Source of the DNA: Pseudoteredinibacter isoporae
Lineage (GTDB): Bacteria > Pseudomonadota > Gammaproteobacteria > Pseudomonadales > Cellvibrionaceae
Reading direction: 5' to 3'
Assembly (NCBI RefSeq): GCF_011602085.1
Contig: NZ_JAAONY010000003.1
Location: 124,001-188,000 of the forward strand
Length of the DNA stretch: 64,000 bases
The position numbers and the translations under genes were made by a program. The notes below the pieces were generated by a model, which ran no database searches, was not told the origin of the DNA, and worked only from the letters and a program-made list of their open reading frames with translations. Below, in pieces: positions 51,357 through 62,642 of the stretch; position 1 is the stretch's first letter, and every line of letters starts with the position of its first letter.

Positions 51357-51986
51357 AGTGTTAAATCGCCTCTTAAAGCAGGGAAATAGCCAGTTCCAGG
51401 GGCCTTTGAGGGCCCAGAAGATAGGCGCGGTATTGTACTAGGGAGCCCGGCCGGGGTCTAGCAAGAGCCTGGCCTGAAAAGCGCTTTTCTCCGTTATTTT
51501 TGGAGCCTCGGGGCAAGGCTCTTTTGTTCAGCCCAGAAACCGGCTATCCCCCGTTTCAGGCCGGGGCTGCTCAAGGACTGAGCAAAGCTCTGAAAAGCTC
51601 CGCCTGAACCCTGCCAAGCCATACCATTAATCGCAGTTTTGCACCGCCGATAGCTTCCCCACAGCCCTTCTGCCAGCGCCTTGAAAACCGCTGTTTTCAT
51701 ACTCTGCGGGCGAATTCGCTTAATGTCTGTTTACCCATTCGTACAAAATTTTGCACAGGTAGAGAGTCTCAAACACTGGTTAGCCAGGCCAAGCTTGGAT
51801 AAACTATGAAGCAGTTCCGGCGAATGAACACGACTGTTGTTTGCGTGGTTTTCATGAATATCCAGCCAGTGGGTAAAAGCACCGTTGGCAGACCGGCCAT
51901 CACAGTCTTCATCAGCCCTGGGTTCGCAGGCGCTGCCCAGCATAACGTTAATCCCATCAAGCTAATGACAAAAAGGAGGCGCGACG
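51357..51986. promoter_or_regulatory. 630-bp purL/mltF intergenic region
   Basis: Minus strand TAGACC (51455-51460), 17-nt spacer, TACAAT (51432-51437) is a candidate purL promoter. A strong AAGGAGG lies 7 nt before the mltF ATG. The middle holds GC-rich interrupted repeats without a clear function. From 51996 down to 51731 the minus strand has a possible frameshifted small gene (separate entry). No PurR box was recognised by eye. Confidence 0.5.
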
Positions 51987-51996
51987 ATGACTTCAA
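51731..51996 (-). pseudogene. Possible frameshifted small secreted Cys-rich protein
   Basis: A minus-strand frame from TTG 51996 (GGAGGG 10 nt upstream) begins like a signal peptide (MKSSSRLLFVISLMGLTL). About 17 codons in, a second frame starting at ATG 51943 continues as a polar protein with five Cys (GSACEPRADEDCDGRSANG; LANQCLRLSTCAKFC), ending at 51731. A one-base shift would join them into a secreted protein of about 86 residues. Alternatively only the second frame is used, or neither. It overlaps the start of mltF head to head. Confidence 0.25.
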
Positions 51997-53429
51997 TGCG
52001 AACTGCCCTCCGCCATATTAGCCGGGGGATGATCCTGTTATTTTTTACCGCCTGCCTGTTTGGCAGCCACTTTCCTTCTCAGCTGGATCGCATCAAAGAG
52101 CGTGGCATCTTGCTAGCCGCAGTTAAAGGCAGCCAGGGGGGCGAAGAAATCGCCCCGCACCTCGAATTTGATATCGCCCTCCTGCGACAATTTGCAGATT
52201 ATCTGGGAGTGGATCTGGAACTGGTCAGCCCAGCCAATCTCAGTCAGCTTCAATTCGGTGTTGCCAAAGAGCGCTTTGACCTCGGTGTCGCCAACAGCCG
52301 TCGTCATCTCTACCCGGTTCGTCAGGGCGTGCCCTATCTGTTTGTAAAAGAATACCTGATTTATAAAAAAGGCACTGAAAAACCGAAAGGCCCGGAAGAT
52401 TTAGTGAATAAGTCTTTGCAAGTGGAATTTGGCAGCCACCACAGCGCCACCTTAAAACAACTTCAGCAAAACCATCCAGAACTGCGCTGGGATGAAATTG
52501 CGGAAACCGACAATATTGATCTGATTGCCAAGGTTCAAAACGGCAGCCTGGATTATGCCGTGGTAGATTCCAATATTTTTGATATCAGCCGTCACCTGTA
52601 CCCCGAAGTCCGTATTGCTTTTGATCTGTCCAATTCCAGCGAAATCGCCTGGAATTTTTCCGATACCGCAGATCACAGTCTGTTTAATGCCGCCGCAGCG
52701 TTTATGCAGGACATCTATGAAAACGGCAAACTGGAACAACTGACTGCGCAGCACTACAGTCACATTAAAAAAATGGATTACACCGATGCGGTTGCTTTTT
52801 ACCGTCGAGTTCAAACTCGACTGCCCCAGTGGCGGGATTTGTTACTGAAATCGGCTAAGGAACATAATCTCGATTGGAATCTTTTGGCGGCCATTAGCTA
52901 CCAGGAATCACACTGGAACGCCAATGCAAAATCCTACACTGGCGTTCGCGGCTTGATGATGCTGACCAAAACAACCGCCAGGGAAATGGGTATTAAAGAT
53001 CGTACCGACCCGGCACAAAGTATCGAAGGTGGAGCGCGTTATTTTAAAAGTATTTTTAAACGCCTTCCCAAAGGCATTCAGGGTGATGATCGAACCTGGT
53101 TTGCCCTGGCAGCCTATAATGTCGGCTTTGCGCACTTGGAAGATGCCCGGGTCCTAACCCAGCGCCTGGGCGGCAACCCCAACCACTGGGAAGAGGTAAG
53201 AAAACGTCTCCCTCTTTTAAGCCAGAAAAAGTACTACAGCACACTGCGATACGGCTATGCCCGTGGTCGCGAACCGGTTAAATATGTTCAGAATATTCAA
53301 CAGTATTACGACATCTTGTCCTGGCAGGACAACATCGCTCAAAGCCGACCTGAAAAAAGTGAAAGCAAACAAGTGGAAGCCGTTAAGCTGCAACAGGATG
53401 AGCGCGACCTGAACATGTCATTACTCTAA
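51987..53429 (+). CDS. mltF: Membrane-bound lytic murein transglycosylase F
   Basis: The 480-residue protein cleaves peptidoglycan glycan strands with 1,6-anhydro product formation. An export signal with a TAC lipobox-like site (near 22) precedes a regulatory domain like solute-binding proteins (about 35-265), then the SLT catalytic domain (about 290-410) with Glu307 in AISYQESHWN, and GVRGLMMLTKTTA and AAYNVGFAHLEDA. AAGGAGG is 7 nt before the ATG at 51987. Placement opposite purL matches E. coli. Confidence 0.96.
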   Translation: MTSMRTALRHISRGMILLFFTACLFGSHFPSQLDRIKERGILLAAVKGSQGGEEIAPHLEFDIALLRQFADYLGVDLELVSPANLSQLQFGVAKERFDLGVANSRRHLYPVRQGVPYLFVKEYLIYKKGTEKPKGPEDLVNKSLQVEFGSHHSATLKQLQQNHPELRWDEIAETDNIDLIAKVQNGSLDYAVVDSNIFDISRHLYPEVRIAFDLSNSSEIAWNFSDTADHSLFNAAAAFMQDIYENGKLEQLTAQHYSHIKKMDYTDAVAFYRRVQTRLPQWRDLLLKSAKEHNLDWNLLAAISYQESHWNANAKSYTGVRGLMMLTKTTAREMGIKDRTDPAQSIEGGARYFKSIFKRLPKGIQGDDRTWFALAAYNVGFAHLEDARVLTQRLGGNPNHWEEVRKRLPLLSQKKYYSTLRYGYARGREPVKYVQNIQQYYDILSWQDNIAQSRPEKSESKQVEAVKLQQDERDLNMSLL

Positions 53430-53475
53430 TCGCACAGCCCACCTAGCTCAGGCCTGCTCTACTAATATCAAATAA

Positions 53476-53544
53476 AAAGTCGAACGACAGGTCGGATGAA
53501 AGTCGAGTGAACGGCTGAATGAAAATCGGGGGAAAACCGAGCGA
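53476..53544 (+). repeat. Degenerate 23-bp tandem repeat, three units
   Basis: Units at 53476-53498, 53499-53521 and 53522-53544 all begin AAAGTCG or AAAATCG; the first two end in ATG and share about 16 of 23 bases. The third is more diverged. The array is non-coding, between mltF and the azurin gene. Confidence 0.5.
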
Positions 53545-53580
53545 TACAAGTATCAGGCACCCCAAAACACAATCAAGATC

Positions 53581-53603
53581 GCCCTGAGCAAAACACTCAG
53601 GGC
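53581..53603 (-). terminator. Hairpin after the azurin gene
   Basis: GCCCTGAG, 7-nt loop, CTCAGGGC. A stable 8-bp stem located 27 nt after the azurin stop on the minus strand, but without a close T-run, so termination is only moderately supported. Confidence 0.5.
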
Positions 53604-53629
53604 AATGTACAGAAGCTCAATGAGCAGAC

Positions 53630-54067
53630 TTATTTGACGACAAACTTGCCTTTCATAATGGCCCAATGACCCGGGAACGAGCAGAAGAAGCTGTAATCAC
53701 CGCCCGCCTGTAACTTGCTCATATCAAATGTCACCTTGGTCGATTCACCACCACCAATGACCTTGGTAGCCGCCAGAACGCGTGCATCCCCGGCTGGTAG
53801 ATAGCTGTTAGCCACACCCGCCGACATTCCTGCAGTCGCTAAAGGCGTTACATCCGCCGTTTTCGATAATACCCAGTTATGTCCCATGCTGGTTGCAGGC
53901 AATTTTCCAGTGTGCTTCAGGGTTACAGTGACTTCTTTACAGCTGGCGTCGACAACCATCTCCGCCTTGTTAAAGCGCATGGCGTCGTTGGCTTCAATTT
54001 CAACGTCGCAAGCGGCAAAAGCGCTGCTGGCAAACATCAACAAAGGTAGAGCGTAAACAGGTTTCAT
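53630..54067 (-). CDS. azu: Azurin (periplasmic blue copper protein)
   Basis: Electron-transfer cupredoxin of 145 residues with a Sec signal (MKPVYALPLLMFASSAFA) and a mature part of about 127. Copper ligands are His in MGHNW, Cys and His in FCSFPGHW, and the axial Met in IMKG; the disulfide Cys pair lies in ACDVEI and ASCKEV. AAGGA is 7 nt before ATG 54067; a longer frame adds six residues. It probably shuttles electrons in respiration. A weak ANR-like site (54161-54174) lies upstream. Confidence 0.96.
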   Translation of the reverse strand: MKPVYALPLLMFASSAFAACDVEIEANDAMRFNKAEMVVDASCKEVTVTLKHTGKLPATSMGHNWVLSKTADVTPLATAGMSAGVANSYLPAGDARVLAATKVIGGGESTKVTFDMSKLQAGGDYSFFCSFPGHWAIMKGKFVVK

Positions 54068-54570
54068 AAGGTGTTCCTTATACAATATTGAGAATCACTA
54101 GTATTTAACAACAAGATTTCATCAATGCTCAAGCATTAGTTGCGACAATATGCCGCAGGCTTGACTTGGCGCAAAGGCTTGACCCTCAATCGTCTAAGAA
54201 ATGGGCAAAATTATCTGGGCACTTTGTGATGGCCGACTAAAAATTGAACAGTCGAACTTGAATCGCCCACCGCGCTGTACTAGCGTCGACCTGGGGCAGG
54301 ATTGCCCCGTATGCACCCTACTCGATCGCAGTCTCCGAGTCGTTTTTTGCTCTTCAAATTGAAGTTTTTTATAAATATTTCGTCTTAGATAAGCGAGCTA
54401 CCTGCAGCTGGCGCAATAAGCAACATCTCCAATCGGCCTGGAGAACTCGGGAAAACAGGCGAGCAGAACCCACCAGGAAATGGTTCAAGGATTCGCTCAG
54501 GTACACCGACCGTTGTTTGTTTCCAGACTCAAAGCTCAGACAAAAAATCGTCGATCGCAAGGCAAAAGCA
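54068..54570. other. 503-bp AT-rich intergenic region with tandem hairpins
   Basis: No gene is supported. A weak FNR/ANR-like sequence (TTGACTTGGCGCAA, 54161-54174) lies about 95 bp upstream of azurin. On the plus strand three hairpins follow each other: GGGGCA/TGCCCC (54293-54308), ACTCG/CGAGT plus T6 (54320-54348) and CTTCA/TGAAG plus T6 (54352-54370). The last two are terminator-like and could end a short plus-strand transcript, though I see no good promoter. Confidence 0.4.
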
Positions 54571-55143
54571 TTGAAAAAGTTTTACAACTCTCTCAACAAT
54601 TTTGAACGAAGTGGATTATTTGTTTCCCTTTCCATCGTGATTACTTTGCTGGCATTTTGGCTCCTCTACAAGCCCGCCTCTCACTTCACTGTATCCTTGG
54701 AAAATATTTCAAGCGAAAGACTCAATGTGATTATTCGAGGCGATACTGCTTATATTATTGCCAAAATTCCTGAAAGACATTTTTCATCTGAAACAGAATT
54801 GCATCCCCAAAATGCTTCATCAATTAATCGTCTTTCCGCGCGCATGGGAGACTTTGAATATAGAGTTTTCAGTGCTGATGCCAACTATGAGATGGTGCTA
54901 CTTCCCTATGAAAAATATCGATACCAGAGTATTTCCTGCCAAAATTTAGTCGTGATTCCTGAACAATTTTTACATCGAGGAAGATACCTGGATGGCGGCA
55001 TAAAATGCAATGAAGCCAGAGACCGTTGGAAGCGAGACAATCTTGTTTACAACTTGGATGGCGAAAGCCAAAGCGAGTTTATTGCCGATTTGTACACACC
55101 CGGTTTCAAAATTAACGAAAACGAAATACGAATCGAACTCTAG
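54571..55143 (+). CDS. Orphan single-span membrane protein
   Basis: I do not recognise this protein. The frame from TTG 54571 (AAGG 8 nt upstream) gives about 190 residues; a TTG at 54517 is an alternative and no early ATG exists. After a short basic N-terminus comes one hydrophobic helix (GLFVSLSIVITLLAFWLLY), then a globular extracytoplasmic part with few Cys (SISCQNL, IKCNEAR). The base composition is AT-richer than in neighbouring genes, which hints at a lineage-specific or acquired gene. It is isolated between azurin and the thiamin operon. Confidence 0.55.
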   Translation: MKKFYNSLNNFERSGLFVSLSIVITLLAFWLLYKPASHFTVSLENISSERLNVIIRGDTAYIIAKIPERHFSSETELHPQNASSINRLSARMGDFEYRVFSADANYEMVLLPYEKYRYQSISCQNLVVIPEQFLHRGRYLDGGIKCNEARDRWKRDNLVYNLDGESQSEFIADLYTPGFKINENEIRIEL

Positions 55144-55323
55144 CGTTTCCACAACGACAGCCATCCCGCTTATTGAACTTGATAAACACAACATCGTAAT
55201 GCCGTCATGCGGATTAGCTACCGTAAATATCCAGCCGGTCTGTGAAGGTTTTCACCCTTCTACCAACCGGTCTTCAACAATGTCTTACGAAAATCAGGGC
55301 CAAAGAAAAACGTTAATTGACGG
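55144..55323 (+). other. Non-coding stretch before the thiC promoter
   Basis: A nested hairpin at 55235-55270 (CCGGT/ACCGG enclosing GAAGG/CCTTC) lies about 90 nt after the orphan gene. No T-run follows, so its role as a terminator is doubtful. No gene is seen here. Confidence 0.3.
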
Positions 55324-55351
55324 TTGAACTGATCATCCAGATCGGTAGAAT
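55324..55351 (+). promoter_or_regulatory. Candidate thiC operon promoter
   Basis: TTGAAC (55324-55329), 16-nt spacer, TAGAAT (55346-55351), with the predicted start about 8 nt before the riboswitch. Confidence 0.55.
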
Positions 55352-55365
55352 GGCCCCATCACGCG

Positions 55366-57455
<2,090 letters not shown>

Positions 57456-57463
57456 GGGCTTCC

Positions 57464-58579
57464 ATGAGCAAATCGAGTCAAGAGATCGCCATCGTCGGTG
57501 CCGGCATTATGGGCCGCTGCCTCGCATGGCGTCTGTCTGATGCTGGTCACAAGATTACGCTGTTTGATCAGGATGCTCCCGATCACGGCAATGCTGCGGC
57601 GTATACTGCCGCAGGCATGCTTGCGCCCTACAGTGAACTTGAAGCGGCCGAAGACAGCATCTTTCAACTGGGTCAGTACAGCCTGGAACTCTGGGCAAAC
57701 TGGTTAAAAGCCTGGCAAGCTGAAGACTGCTGGCAAACCACAGGCACCCTGGTAGTCGCCCATCGACAGGATCAAGCAAGCCTGGAACGCTTTAACCGGC
57801 AGCTTCGGGCCAAACTGTTTTCACGAACCAACGATGCGGAAAGCGTCCACTACTTGAAGAAAACACATATTGCCGAGATTGAACCTGAGCTTACCCAGCA
57901 GTTTGAGCAGGCGACGTTTTTATCCGGTGAAGCCTGGCTGGACAATCATCGACTTATGGCGGTGATGGCGGAAAAGCTGCAAGCCGTTGGTATTGAGTGG
58001 CGAAGCCAATGCAAGGTGCACACTATCGACTCCCGAACGCTGAGCAGTGATTCCGGTGAGGAAGACTTTGATCATATTTTCGATTGCCGCGGCATGGGCG
58101 CCAAGGCGTTACTGTCGGATTTACGTGCTGTGCGTGGTGAAGTGATTCGTGTTCACGCCAATGAGGTTGAACTGAAACATATGGTACGTTTGATGCACCC
58201 TCGTTATCGACTGTATCTCGTGCCCAAACCCAATCGTGAGTATGTGCTCGGAGCCACACAAATAGAAACGGAAGATTACAGCCCAATGAGCGTGCGCTCC
58301 GCACTGGAATTACTGTCAGCGCTCTATGCCATTCACCCCGGTTTCGCAGAAGCACGCATTGTTGAGAGTCTCAGTAATTGCCGACCGGCCCTGCCCGATA
58401 ATCAACCCATCATTCGGGTTCAGGACGGGCTAACGGAAATCAATGGTTTGTTTCGTCACGGTTTTTTGTTGGCACCTGCTCTCGCAGATATCTGCGCCCG
58501 CCACTGGTTAGAGGAAGACCAGGCTAAAAGCGACATTGATCCTCTAATCAATAATATTCTTCGCATCGCAGCTTCATAA
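57464..58579 (+). CDS. thiO: Glycine oxidase ThiO
   Basis: FAD-dependent oxidase (371 residues) that makes dehydroglycine for thiazole synthesis. The N-terminal dinucleotide motif is AIVGAGIMGRCLAWRL, with AAAYTAAGMLAPYSE next, and a DAO-type C-terminal part (EYVLGATQIETEDYS, NCRPALPDNQPII). Its presence in the operon and absence of thiH here indicate the oxygen-dependent glycine route rather than the tyrosine lyase route. Confidence 0.93.
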   Translation: MSKSSQEIAIVGAGIMGRCLAWRLSDAGHKITLFDQDAPDHGNAAAYTAAGMLAPYSELEAAEDSIFQLGQYSLELWANWLKAWQAEDCWQTTGTLVVAHRQDQASLERFNRQLRAKLFSRTNDAESVHYLKKTHIAEIEPELTQQFEQATFLSGEAWLDNHRLMAVMAEKLQAVGIEWRSQCKVHTIDSRTLSSDSGEEDFDHIFDCRGMGAKALLSDLRAVRGEVIRVHANEVELKHMVRLMHPRYRLYLVPKPNREYVLGATQIETEDYSPMSVRSALELLSALYAIHPGFAEARIVESLSNCRPALPDNQPIIRVQDGLTEINGLFRHGFLLAPALADICARHWLEEDQAKSDIDPLINNILRIAAS

Positions 58580-58612
58580 GCAAGTAACGCGAGGCGAACA
58601 GAGAGAAACATT

Positions 58613-58831
58613 ATGCACATTGTATTGAATGGAAAAGCCGTAGAGATTCCACAACCCGATAACCTGCAAGATTTTTTTGATTCCTTGAATCGCAACGATG
58701 CCGCTATCATTCTCCCCAAACAGTTTGCCGTGGCTCTGAACGCACAATTTATTCCGCGCAGCCAGTACGCCGACACAGCTCTGCAAGAAGGCGACGACCT
58801 TGAGCTGCTTGTCCCCATGCAAGGAGGTTAA
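58613..58831 (+). CDS. thiS: Sulfur carrier protein ThiS
   Basis: Ubiquitin-like carrier of 72 residues ending in the essential Gly-Gly (VPMQGG), which is adenylated by ThiF and converted to a thiocarboxylate. MHIVLNGKAVEIP is the usual first strand. Its final codons hold the AAGGAGG Shine-Dalgarno of thiG. Confidence 0.95.
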   Translation: MHIVLNGKAVEIPQPDNLQDFFDSLNRNDAAIILPKQFAVALNAQFIPRSQYADTALQEGDDLELLVPMQGG

Positions 58832-58834
58832 GTC

Positions 58835-59614
58835 ATGTGGAAAATTGCTGACACTGAAGTCGACAGCCGATTACTGATTGGCTCAGCTCTCTACCCTTCT
58901 CCGGAAATTATGTGTGAGGCTATTCAGGCGAGTAACAGTCAGATAGTCACCGTGTCGCTCAGAAGGCAGTCTTTCGATGGTGCCGATGGCGAACAATTCT
59001 GGCAATTGCTGAAATCGCTTAAGCTGAACATACTGCCAAATACCGCAGGCTGCCACAGCGCCAAAGAAGCGATTACGACCGCACAAATGGCTCGTGAACT
59101 CTTCGGCACCCACTGGATAAAACTTGAAGTCATTGGCGATGATTACAGCCTCCAGCCCGATCCGTTTGCATTGCTGGAAGCCAGTAAAGAATTAATTGCC
59201 CAGGGTTTTGAAGTTTTCCCCTATTGCACTGATGATCTGGTGCTCTGTGAAAAGCTGATGTCCGCTGGCTGCCGTATTCTTATGCCCTGGGGAGCCCCCA
59301 TTGGCACGGGTAAAGGTTTGATCAACCCCTACGCCTTACGCAATCTCCGCCAACGTTTACCGGAAGCGACTTTAATCGTTGACGCTGGCATCGGCGCTCC
59401 CTCTCACGCCAGCCAGGCAATGGAGATGGGTTTTGATGGCGTGCTGTTGAATACCGCCGTTGCCCAAGCCAATGATCCAATCAACATGGCTCAAGCTATG
59501 GGGCTCGCAGTAAACGCCGGGCGCCTCGCGTATGAAGCCGGCCTAATGCCCGAGCAAGACACCGCTCAACCGAGCACCCCGACTCTGGGCACGCCTTTTT
59601 GGCACCAAACCTAG
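58835..59614 (+). CDS. thiG: Thiazole synthase ThiG
   Basis: TIM-barrel enzyme (259 residues) joining dehydroglycine, deoxyxylulose phosphate and ThiS-borne sulfur to the thiazole. The Schiff-base lysine lies in WIKLEVIGD, and [33 protein letters not shown] and [10 protein letters not shown] are family motifs. It begins 3 nt after thiS. Confidence 0.97.
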   Translation: MWKIADTEVDSRLLIGSALYPSPEIMCEAIQASNSQIVTVSLRRQSFDGADGEQFWQLLKSLKLNILPNTAGCHSAKEAITTAQMARELFGTHWIKLEVIGDDYSLQPDPFALLEASKELIAQGFEVFPYCTDDLVLCEKLMSAGCRILMPWGAPIGTGKGLINPYALRNLRQRLPEATLIVDAGIGAPSHASQAMEMGFDGVLLNTAVAQANDPINMAQAMGLAVNAGRLAYEAGLMPEQDTAQPSTPTLGTPFWHQT

Positions 59615-59636
59615 AGATTCGCAGAGACAAGCCATC

Positions 59637-61244
59637 ATGCCTGTAGAAAAACTCCATCGCCGACACCATAGTCCTACACAAAACACGGTACAGAGTCACT
59701 CTGCACCGCCTGCCTCAGAAAGCCGCCCCGCCGTTTTGTGTATCGGAGGCAGCGACAGTTCGGGTTTAGCAGGTTTGCAAATGGATGCACGCTTTTGCCA
59801 AGCCATGAATGTTCACCAGGCATGTGTAATCACTGCAGTCACCGCCCAGAACAATCAATGCGTCATCAGCCATTCCGCCACATCTGTTCAGGCCTGCCAG
59901 GCGCAGTTTGACGCCGCGATGGCCCTCAAACCTCAAGCTATAAAAATCGGTTTGATTGCCAACCTGGAACAACTGCAATGGCTTTGCAAGACGCTCTCAC
60001 ACATTCGCGCAGGAGGCATTCCGATTATTTTCGATCCGGTAACAGTGGCCAGCTGCGGGGGCGAACTGGCCGAAAAAGGCGTGGCGGACAATATCGCCCA
60101 GCTATTACCATACTGCGATGTGATAACTCCCAACTTACCCGAAGCGGAAGCCTTAAGCGGTACCTCTCTGAGTACTGACCAAAACATCAATGCGGCCGCG
60201 CAGTATTTTCACCAACAAGGCGCTGAGTGGGTTTATATCAAAGGCGGACACCGCCAAAGCAAAACCCTTCGGGATATTGTCAGTCATGATCAGCATATGT
60301 TCGCTCTTGAACAACAACGCCAGGAAAACAAAAACCTGCGCGGCACCGGTTGTGCTCTGGCAAGCAGTATTGCATCTGCCCTAGCCCTGGGGTACGAAAT
60401 GGTCGATGCCCTGGTCATTGCTAATATGGCCGTAGCAGAAGGCATTTACCATGCGAAGGCTGTAAATCACGAAGCCGGCCCGATCAGTGCCCAAGGTTTT
60501 CCGAAAAGCTTTTGGCCACACTATGTCGATCTTGGGGCGAAACAGCAGGAACCCATGCAATGTGAATTTAAAGACTGCACCGCTCCCAACACCCGCATAG
60601 GGTCACCTGATGAAAAAGCCGATGAATTGGGGCTCTACCCGGTTGTTGACCGCTACCAGTGGCTGGAACGTTTATTGCCCCTGGGGATTCACACCATTCA
60701 ATTGCGTATTAAGGATTTGGATGGCCAGGCACTCAAAGAGGAAATCGAGAAATCCATAGCGTTGGCCCGGGAATCCAATTGCCGTCTTTTTATTAATGAT
60801 CACTGGGAATTGGCGATCGAGATGGGCGCCTATGGCATTCATCTCGGCCAGGAAGACCTGGACAAGGCAGATCTGAGAGCTATTTCCCAAGCAGGCCTAC
60901 GACTCGGCATCAGCAATCACACACACTTTGAATTGATTCGTTGCCTCGCGATTAATCCTTCTTATATTGCCTGCGGTCCTGTCTTTGCCACTCAAAGCAA
61001 AGACATGCCCTGGATTCCCCATGGATTGAACGGCTTACGATACTGGTGCGAATCACTAATGTCCTTTCAAAATCGTCCTTTGGTAGCCATTGGCGGAATC
61101 AATCGCGAAAACATTTCGGAAGTTGCCCAATGTGGCAGCAGTGGTATCGCACTTATTTCTGCGATTACCGAAGCTGAGAGTCCCGAAAAAGCAACGAGGG
61201 AACTATTACAGATGATTGAACACGCCAGGGAAAAAATATCATGA
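59637..61244 (+). CDS. thiDE: Fused HMP(-P) kinase / thiamin-phosphate synthase (ThiD-ThiE)
   Basis: A 535-residue fusion. The ThiD half (about 30-290) has LCIGGSDSSGLAGLQMD, FDPVTVASCGG, TPNLPEAEAL and the anion-hole RGTGCALASSIAS. The ThiE half (about 333-535) begins GLYPVVDRYQWLERLL and contains QLRIKD, GIHLGQED, GPVFATQSK and VAIGGIN. One chain therefore makes HMP-PP and couples it to the thiazole phosphate. The linker of about 40 residues (EPMQCEFKDC and following) is unconserved. It overlaps thiF by ATGA. Confidence 0.95.
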   Translation: MPVEKLHRRHHSPTQNTVQSHSAPPASESRPAVLCIGGSDSSGLAGLQMDARFCQAMNVHQACVITAVTAQNNQCVISHSATSVQACQAQFDAAMALKPQAIKIGLIANLEQLQWLCKTLSHIRAGGIPIIFDPVTVASCGGELAEKGVADNIAQLLPYCDVITPNLPEAEALSGTSLSTDQNINAAAQYFHQQGAEWVYIKGGHRQSKTLRDIVSHDQHMFALEQQRQENKNLRGTGCALASSIASALALGYEMVDALVIANMAVAEGIYHAKAVNHEAGPISAQGFPKSFWPHYVDLGAKQQEPMQCEFKDCTAPNTRIGSPDEKADELGLYPVVDRYQWLERLLPLGIHTIQLRIKDLDGQALKEEIEKSIALARESNCRLFINDHWELAIEMGAYGIHLGQEDLDKADLRAISQAGLRLGISNHTHFELIRCLAINPSYIACGPVFATQSKDMPWIPHGLNGLRYWCESLMSFQNRPLVAIGGINRENISEVAQCGSSGIALISAITEAESPEKATRELLQMIEHAREKIS

Positions 61245-62386
61245 GTAAACAAGTTCCGCATTCTCAAGGCTCGGCACCCGGCAACAAAAGCGAGCTTAAC
61301 GCACAGGAACACGAACGATACCTGCGCCAGATTCAGCTACCCTCGTTCGGCAAAGACGGTCAACAGCGATTAAAAAACGCCAAAGTGCTCATTATCGGGC
61401 TCGGCGGGCTCGGCTGTCCGGTTGCCCAGTATCTGGCGGCCGCCGGCGTTGGCGAACTGACGTTGGTTGATGGTGATGCGGTCAGCCTGAGTAATTTACA
61501 GCGACAAGTACTGTTTAGCGAAAGGGATATTGCTGCGAACAAGGCTCGCATAGCCGCCGAGAAACTCCGAGGAGCCAATAGAGATATCGCCATCAAGAGC
61601 TTGGAAGCGAACCTCAACCCGGACAATGCCCATCAACTGATCAAACACTGCGATCTGGTTTTGGACTGCACTGATAATTTCTACAGCCGATACCTTATTA
61701 ATGATGTTTGTGCCAACTACAACATTCCCTGGGTTTATGCCAGCGTTCTGGGCTTTCAGGGCCAAGCCGCTTTGATACAACCCCGGCATTCTTGTTTCCG
61801 ATGTCTTTACCCGGAACTGGCAGAAACCCCCAATTGCAACGAGGCCGGCGTCATAGGCGCAGTGCCTGGTATCATCGGCGGCATGCAGGCTCTACTGGCC
61901 ATTAATCATCTTGCCCAAACACGCTTGCCGACTCTGGAAACCGAACAGAATCAGCTGCACATTTTACAGGGCCTGCAAACCCGTTGCATCACACTTCACA
62001 AATCTCCAGATTGTGACATCTGTAATGGACGAAAAACATATCGTGATTTTTCTCAAGACCATCAGGGCAGAAGCACAAGCCTTCTCGATTCGAAACACAT
62101 CATCAGCTGGGAAGACGTCCAGAGCCTTGACGCAGAAAAAACAATATTGATTGATGTTCGTGACTCCGACGAACACAAAAATTTCAATATTGGGGGATTT
62201 AACATCCCACTGGAAATTCTGGAGGAGACACTCCAGCCGGAAGAAAACACCTATTATCTCTTCTACTGCCAAAGTGGCCAAAGAAGCGACAAAGCGATAA
62301 AGCTTTTGGAAAACAAATGGATCGACTTGAAAACCAATAACACTTATCTACTATCACTCTACGGAGGGCTAAATCAAAAGTATTAG
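61241..62386 (+). CDS. thiF: ThiF/MoeB-type adenylyltransferase with C-terminal rhodanese domain
   Basis: E1-like enzyme of 381 residues that adenylates the ThiS C-terminus. The nucleotide-binding GLGGLGCPVAQYL is near 52, followed by NLQRQVLF, the Zn ligands Cys185/Cys188 and Cys258/Cys261, and DCTDNF. The C-terminal rhodanese domain (about 285-380) has its active Cys343 in YCQSGQRS, so the protein could pass persulfide sulfur to ThiS. MoeB-like activity cannot be excluded. It is the last gene of the operon and starts inside the thiDE stop (ATGA). Confidence 0.92.
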   Translation: MSKQVPHSQGSAPGNKSELNAQEHERYLRQIQLPSFGKDGQQRLKNAKVLIIGLGGLGCPVAQYLAAAGVGELTLVDGDAVSLSNLQRQVLFSERDIAANKARIAAEKLRGANRDIAIKSLEANLNPDNAHQLIKHCDLVLDCTDNFYSRYLINDVCANYNIPWVYASVLGFQGQAALIQPRHSCFRCLYPELAETPNCNEAGVIGAVPGIIGGMQALLAINHLAQTRLPTLETEQNQLHILQGLQTRCITLHKSPDCDICNGRKTYRDFSQDHQGRSTSLLDSKHIISWEDVQSLDAEKTILIDVRDSDEHKNFNIGGFNIPLEILEETLQPEENTYYLFYCQSGQRSDKAIKLLENKWIDLKTNNTYLLSLYGGLNQKY

Positions 62387-62642
62387 TAAAATTCCTAAGT
62401 CAAAAAGTGTAAAAGTTCTGACACATAATTAAATTATTAAGTGACGCACTTCACCCTTTCTGAAAAACCATACTATTTCCGAATTCTATAAAATTTTAAT
62501 GTCCATTAAAGGGATTTTCTGCTTACTCATCATTTCCCAGACAACTATTCATTTGTCATTCACTTAACGATAAACATCATGGCACCTAAATGTTTTAGGG
62601 CGTGTCCAGGCGGCACGCATCAAGCAAAGGTAGCGTGCAATA
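62387..62642 (+). promoter_or_regulatory. Leader of the terminal orphan gene with alternative hairpins
   Basis: AT-rich and non-coding. Just before the orphan ATG, GCACGC (62613-62618) can pair with GCGTGC (62633-62638), placing the AAAGG ribosome-binding site (62626-62630) in the loop. The same CACGC can instead pair with GCGTG at 62600-62604. The two foldings exclude each other. No known riboswitch is recognised. Confidence 0.45.

Noticed and set aside
62600-62640. Cyclic di-GMP (GEMM) riboswitch before the terminal orphan gene
   Set aside because: CACGCA and a GCAAAGG-like segment occur, but the tetraloop receptor and second helix of the GEMM consensus are missing.
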